From positions 1 through 64,000 of the forward strand of contig NZ_PYIX02000019.1 of NCBI RefSeq assembly GCF_003024515.2: 64,000 nt of DNA, given 5' to 3'. The position numbers and the translations under genes were made by a program. Positions 60,868 through 64,000 of this stretch are shown here, one piece after another; position 1 is the first letter of the stretch; each line of letters starts with the position of its first letter. The DNA comes from Acinetobacter sichuanensis (lineage in GTDB: Bacteria > Pseudomonadota > Gammaproteobacteria > Pseudomonadales > Moraxellaceae). The notes beneath the pieces were generated by a model. The model saw nothing but the letters and a program-made list of their open reading frames with translations, did not search any database and was not told the origin of the DNA.

Positions 60868-61389
60868 ATGTCAGTACAACAATTTGAATCATGGAAACAG
60901 CCAGAAGGGCAATCATTGGAAGATTGGATGGATGGGCGTATTGCACGTTTTGAAACGCGTAGTTATGACTTTGATGCACTGAAATTTCAGGCAGATTATG
61001 ACCCAAAATATCGCCGTGCGCAGATGCGCTACATGGGAACTGGTGCAACAGGTGTAGCAACCGATGGTAATACCGTACCTGCGGAAAACTTTACTTTTTC
61101 AACCATGGTACTTCCGCCTGAGTGTGAAGGTCCATTGCATATTCATCATGATGTGGAAGAAGTTTTTTTCATGTTGCGTGGTGAAATCGACTTATTTATT
61201 GAACATGAGGGTGAAAAATTTTCAACCCGTTTAAAAGAACGTGATCTGATTTCTATTCCACCAGGAATTTACCGTGGTTTATATAACCCAGGAACAGAAG
61301 ATGCCTTGATGTGTGTGATGTTGGGCACAGGTAAACCTACGATTCCAAATTATCCACCTGAGCATCCTCTTTCTCAGATTAAGCGCTAA
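60868..61389 (+). CDS. Cupin-domain protein of the catabolic operon
   Basis: A 173-residue single-cupin protein. Motif 1 is GPLHIHHDVEEVFFMLRGEID (about 90-110), with two or three His and Glu as metal ligands. Motif 2 (DLISIPPGIYRGLYNPG, about 130-146) lacks the usual metal His. AGGAG precedes the ATG. It could be a dioxygenase, isomerase or ligand-binding protein; nothing identifies the reaction. Confidence 0.75.
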   Translation: MSVQQFESWKQPEGQSLEDWMDGRIARFETRSYDFDALKFQADYDPKYRRAQMRYMGTGATGVATDGNTVPAENFTFSTMVLPPECEGPLHIHHDVEEVFFMLRGEIDLFIEHEGEKFSTRLKERDLISIPPGIYRGLYNPGTEDALMCVMLGTGKPTIPNYPPEHPLSQIKR

Positions 61390-61403
61390 ATATAAGGAAT
61401 GTA

Positions 61404-62231
61404 ATGATGACTTTAATTCAGCAACTTGCCGCATTTGAATTGAAAACCATTTCTTTTGATGGCGTTCAGCAGTCTTATCGTGAAGCAGGTCAGGGGCAAC
61501 ACCTTGTATTGCTACATGGGATCAGTTCAGGTTCAGGCTCGTGGGTCAAACAGTTGCAAGCGTTGAGTCATCATTTTCATGTTGTGGCATGGGATGCACC
61601 GGGTTATGGGCAGTCTGACCATTTAAGCACTGAGCAACCCAATGCCGAAGACTATGCAAAGCGCTTAAAAGCCATGTTGGACAGCTTGGGCATTCAAAAA
61701 GCGTTTTTGGTTGGACACTCATTGGGTGCGATGCAAGCCGCAGCATTTAAGGCTTTATATCCTGAATCTGTGCAGGCATTGGTACTTGCCAATGTGGCAC
61801 AAGGATATAAAGGTTTTGATTCACAAAAACAACAGGATGTTTTTGAAAAACGTCCAAAAATGTTACAGGAACTCGGCGCAGTGGGCATGGCTCAATCACG
61901 AGGACCATATTTGGTGGCGCATGCCACAGCAGATGTATTGCAACTGATTGAAAATATCATGCAAAACATTAGTTTAAAAGGCTTTACGGGTGCTTCATAT
62001 TTATTGGCTTATGACGCTATACAGTCTTATTTAAGCCCAAAACAGCCAAATGTTTATGTCATTAAAGGCATGTCAGATGGTATTACACCACCACAGGATA
62101 TTCAGCAATTGGTGGATCAGTTTCAGTTAAATCAATCTTATGAAATTGAAGATGCAGGTCATCTCAGTTATTTAGACCAAGCTGAACAGTTTAACCAAAT
62201 TTTATTGTCACTACATGACACAGGGATGTGA
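61404..62231 (+). CDS. Alpha/beta hydrolase, probable meta-cleavage product hydrolase
   Basis: A 275-residue alpha/beta hydrolase. The oxyanion region is LHGISSGSGSW (36-46), the nucleophile Ser is in GHSLGAM (about 108-114), and the His is in DAGHLSYLD (about 252-260). The size and the neighbouring extradiol dioxygenase suggest C-C hydrolysis of a ring-opened product (BphD/TodF-like). An esterase role is possible. AAGGAAT precedes the tandem ATGs. Confidence 0.82.
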   Translation: MMTLIQQLAAFELKTISFDGVQQSYREAGQGQHLVLLHGISSGSGSWVKQLQALSHHFHVVAWDAPGYGQSDHLSTEQPNAEDYAKRLKAMLDSLGIQKAFLVGHSLGAMQAAAFKALYPESVQALVLANVAQGYKGFDSQKQQDVFEKRPKMLQELGAVGMAQSRGPYLVAHATADVLQLIENIMQNISLKGFTGASYLLAYDAIQSYLSPKQPNVYVIKGMSDGITPPQDIQQLVDQFQLNQSYEIEDAGHLSYLDQAEQFNQILLSLHDTGM

Positions 62232-62240
62232 GAACGGAAA

Positions 62241-63035
62241 ATGAGCTTCCAATTACAAGATAAAAAAGCGGTCGTTACAGGTGGTTCATCAGGTATTGGA
62301 CTGGCAACAGTAGAACTTTTGGTGGCAGAAGGCGCATGTGTTGCTTGGTGTGGACGAGATGAACAGCGTTTAAATGAGTCTAAACAGCAAATTTTAGCGC
62401 GTTATCCAAATGCAAAAGTCTTTACCGCTGTATGTAATGTTTTAGATAAGGCAGATGTACAAAAATTTGCAGATCTTGTGCAAAAGCAATTTGGTGGTGT
62501 TGATATTTTAATCAATAACGCAGGTCAAGGACGTGTATCCGATTTTGAAAACACAGCAGATGAAGATTGGATTAAAGAAGTTGAGTTGAAGTATTTCAGT
62601 GTATTACATCCAATTCGTGCGTTTTTACCTGCGTTGAAACAATCAAATAGTGGCTCAATCACCAATGTGAATTCTTTATTGGCATTGCAACCTGAACCAC
62701 ACATGATTGCAACCTCATCTGCACGGGCAGCATTACTCAACCTGACGCATTCATTGGCACATGAGTTTTCACAATACAACATCCGTGTGAATTCGATTTT
62801 GTTGGGTATGGTCGAGTCAGCACAGTGGAAACGCCGTTTTGAAAACCGTTCAGATCTTCATCAGACATGGGAAGAGTGGATCGGCAATATTGCGAAAAAA
62901 CGTGGCATTCCTATGGCGCGTTTAGGTAAGCCCGAAGAACCTGCACGTGCTTTGGTCTTTTTAGCTTCACCTTTGGCATCGTATACCACTGGTTCTGCCA
63001 TAGATGTATCTGGTGGCTTTAACAAGCATTTATAA
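62241..63035 (+). CDS. Short-chain dehydrogenase/reductase
   Basis: A 264-residue SDR-fold protein: TGGSSGIGLATV (13-24), CGRDEQRL after beta2 (NADP type) and NNAGQGR near 93. The active site deviates: NVNSLLAL replaces the usual Ser strand, and the YxxxK motif reads ATSSARAALLNL (about 153-164), so the catalytic Tyr and Lys are not present at the expected place. It may be a non-classical or inactive SDR. It lies 10 bp after the hydrolase gene. Confidence 0.78.
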   Translation: MSFQLQDKKAVVTGGSSGIGLATVELLVAEGACVAWCGRDEQRLNESKQQILARYPNAKVFTAVCNVLDKADVQKFADLVQKQFGGVDILINNAGQGRVSDFENTADEDWIKEVELKYFSVLHPIRAFLPALKQSNSGSITNVNSLLALQPEPHMIATSSARAALLNLTHSLAHEFSQYNIRVNSILLGMVESAQWKRRFENRSDLHQTWEEWIGNIAKKRGIPMARLGKPEEPARALVFLASPLASYTTGSAIDVSGGFNKHL

Positions 63036-63045
63036 GGGGGATGTT

Positions 63046-63837
63046 ATGAAACAACTCATGATGATTGGTTTTGGTGCCATGGCAAATGAAGTGCGTACAC
63101 ATTTACCAAAAGACTTGGCACTGAAATGGGTAGTCGTCCCTGAACGCAGTGTGGCGAGTGTGCAACGGCAAGTTGCCGCAGATGTACAAGTGATTTCTGA
63201 TATTCAGCAATGCCAAGGGCAACCTGATTATGTGATTGAAGTTGCGGGTCAGGCAGCAGTCAAAGAACATGCGGAAAAGGTGCTTGCAAAGGGTTGGAAT
63301 CTGGGTTTGATTTCGGTCGGAACACTGGCAGATACCGTTTTTTTTGAAAAATTGCAACAAGTTGCTGAGAAGTCAGGCGCACATATTCACTTATTAGCAG
63401 GGGCAATTGCAGGCATTGATGGCATTGCAGCAGCCAAAGAAGGTGGCTTGGAAAAAGTGACTTATAAAGGGTGTAAAAGTCCAAATAGTTGGCGTGGCAG
63501 CTATGCAGAACAACTGGTGGATTTAGATCGAGTGACAGAAGCAACAGTGTTTTATCGTGGCACTGCACGTGAAGCTGCCGTCAATTTTCCTGCCAATGCC
63601 AATGTGGCAGCAACCATCGCACTTGCAGGAATTGGTCTGGATGAAACGATGGTTGAGCTGACTGTAGACCCAAATATTAGCCAAAATAAACATACCATCA
63701 TTGCAGAAGGTCGTTTTGGGCAAATGAGTATTGAAATGATTGGTGTACCTTTGGAAAGCAATCCAAAAACATCAACTTTGGCTGCTTTAAGCGTGATTCG
63801 TGCATGTCGCAATAGTGTAGATGCGATTCAGATTTAA
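63046..63837 (+). CDS. Aspartate-dehydrogenase-like oxidoreductase
   Basis: A 263-residue protein of the L-aspartate dehydrogenase (NadX-like) family. The Rossmann start MMIGFGAMANEV (4-15) lacks one glycine of GxGxxG. PDYVIEVAGQAAVKEHA (about 63-79), GAIAGIDGI (about 120) and NFPANANVAATIALAGIG (about 181-198) are family motifs. AAGGGGG precedes ATG 63046. In a catabolic operon its true substrate may be an imine, an amino acid or an aldehyde-derived intermediate rather than aspartate; an aldehyde dehydrogenase follows 12 bp later. Confidence 0.8.
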   Translation: MKQLMMIGFGAMANEVRTHLPKDLALKWVVVPERSVASVQRQVAADVQVISDIQQCQGQPDYVIEVAGQAAVKEHAEKVLAKGWNLGLISVGTLADTVFFEKLQQVAEKSGAHIHLLAGAIAGIDGIAAAKEGGLEKVTYKGCKSPNSWRGSYAEQLVDLDRVTEATVFYRGTAREAAVNFPANANVAATIALAGIGLDETMVELTVDPNISQNKHTIIAEGRFGQMSIEMIGVPLESNPKTSTLAALSVIRACRNSVDAIQI

Positions 63838-63849
63838 AAAGGAATTTTG

Positions 63850-64000
63850 GTGAGTAGCATGGTAAAAGAAATTTATATCGCAGGAGAATGGCGTTTAGGA
63901 CGTGGCAATGTCATTCAAAGTCTATTTCCTGCCGACAATTCTGTAAATGCAGAAATTTCTACTGCAAGTTTGGAAGATGTTGAAGAAGCGATCTTAAAAG
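63850..64000 (+). CDS. Aldehyde dehydrogenase, N-terminal fragment (runs off the window)
   Basis: Only the first 50 residues are visible. The pattern EIYIAGEWRLGRGNVIQSLFPADN, then ISTASLEDVEEAIL, is typical of the N-terminus of NAD(P)-dependent aldehyde dehydrogenases. GTG 63850 has AAGGA 6 bases upstream; ATG 63859 is in frame but badly spaced. It belongs to the Rieske operon. Confidence 0.78.
   Translation, partial: MSSMVKEIYIAGEWRLGRGNVIQSLFPADNSVNAEISTASLEDVEEAILK

Noticed and set aside
1..64000. CRISPR array, tRNA, rRNA or insertion sequence
   Set aside because: I saw no regularly spaced repeats, no tRNA cloverleaf or rRNA segment, and no transposase gene with terminal repeats.

Overview
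The window has the low G+C, gene content and codon habits of Acinetobacter. It contains a DUF805 protein, a SulP anion transporter, an AAHS aromatic-acid permease and salicylate, homogentisate and levulinate catabolic genes. It holds no rRNA, tRNA, ribosomal protein or other housekeeping gene. It also carries a complete partition and replication-like module at about 25.7-30.5 kb. The window is therefore either part of a large catabolic plasmid (chromid) or a chromosomal region with an integrated replicon; the sequence alone does not decide which.

Layout. 0-2.4 kb: right end of a prophage or integrative island (two phage-type hypothetical genes, a small HTH protein, tyrosine integrase). 2.8-4.4 kb: SulP anion transporter. 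4.5-11.5 kb: a cluster matching 3-hydroxyphenylacetate -> homogentisate -> fumarate + acetoacetate. It encodes an MhaA-like flavin hydroxylase, an MhaB-like DUF2783 small partner, an MFS permease, an IclR regulator, fumarylacetoacetase, maleylacetoacetate isomerase, and a VOC-fold protein where a homogentisate dioxygenase would be expected. 11.8-13.4 kb: DUF805 protein and a formylglycine-generating-enzyme lipoprotein. 14.0-22.0 kb: two convergent operons for an exopolysaccharide: two unknown membrane proteins, a GT2 synthase, a BcsB-like protein, a glycosidase-like lipoprotein, and an NfrA-like outer-membrane TPR/barrel protein with UDP-GlcNAc 2-epimerase. 22.2-25.7 kb: acyl-CoA ligase, a FabH-like protein with a broken catalytic triad, and a guanine/nucleoside deaminase.

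25.7-30.5 kb: an AT-rich putative origin with DnaA boxes and inverted GTCTAAT repeats, an SF2 helicase-like putative initiator, ParA, ParB, and three copies of a 17-bp palindrome as candidate centromere sites. 30.6-34.2 kb: salicylate hydroxylase, AAHS transporter and LysR regulator. 34.5-44.3 kb: a levulinate-type (lva) 4-hydroxyacyl-CoA pathway with an extra histidine phosphatase, controlled by a sigma-54 activator. Two near-perfect -24/-12 promoters are each preceded by paired TTTCA-N4-TGAAA sites.

44.6-64.0 kb: a large aromatic meta-cleavage region. One module (GntR, FAH hydrolase, extradiol dioxygenase, TfdB-like flavin hydroxylase, arylsulfatase, OprD porin) looks suited to aryl sulfates or phenols. 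The second (IclR, Rieske ferredoxin, small HTH-like protein, Rieske oxygenase, SDR, extradiol dioxygenase, ferredoxin reductase, MFS, cupin, alpha/beta hydrolase, SDR, aspartate-dehydrogenase-like protein, aldehyde dehydrogenase) looks like a three-component ring-hydroxylating pathway of unknown substrate, and it runs off the right edge.

Most start codons were chosen from visible Shine-Dalgarno spacing. Functions are assigned from motifs and recalled family knowledge, not from database searches.
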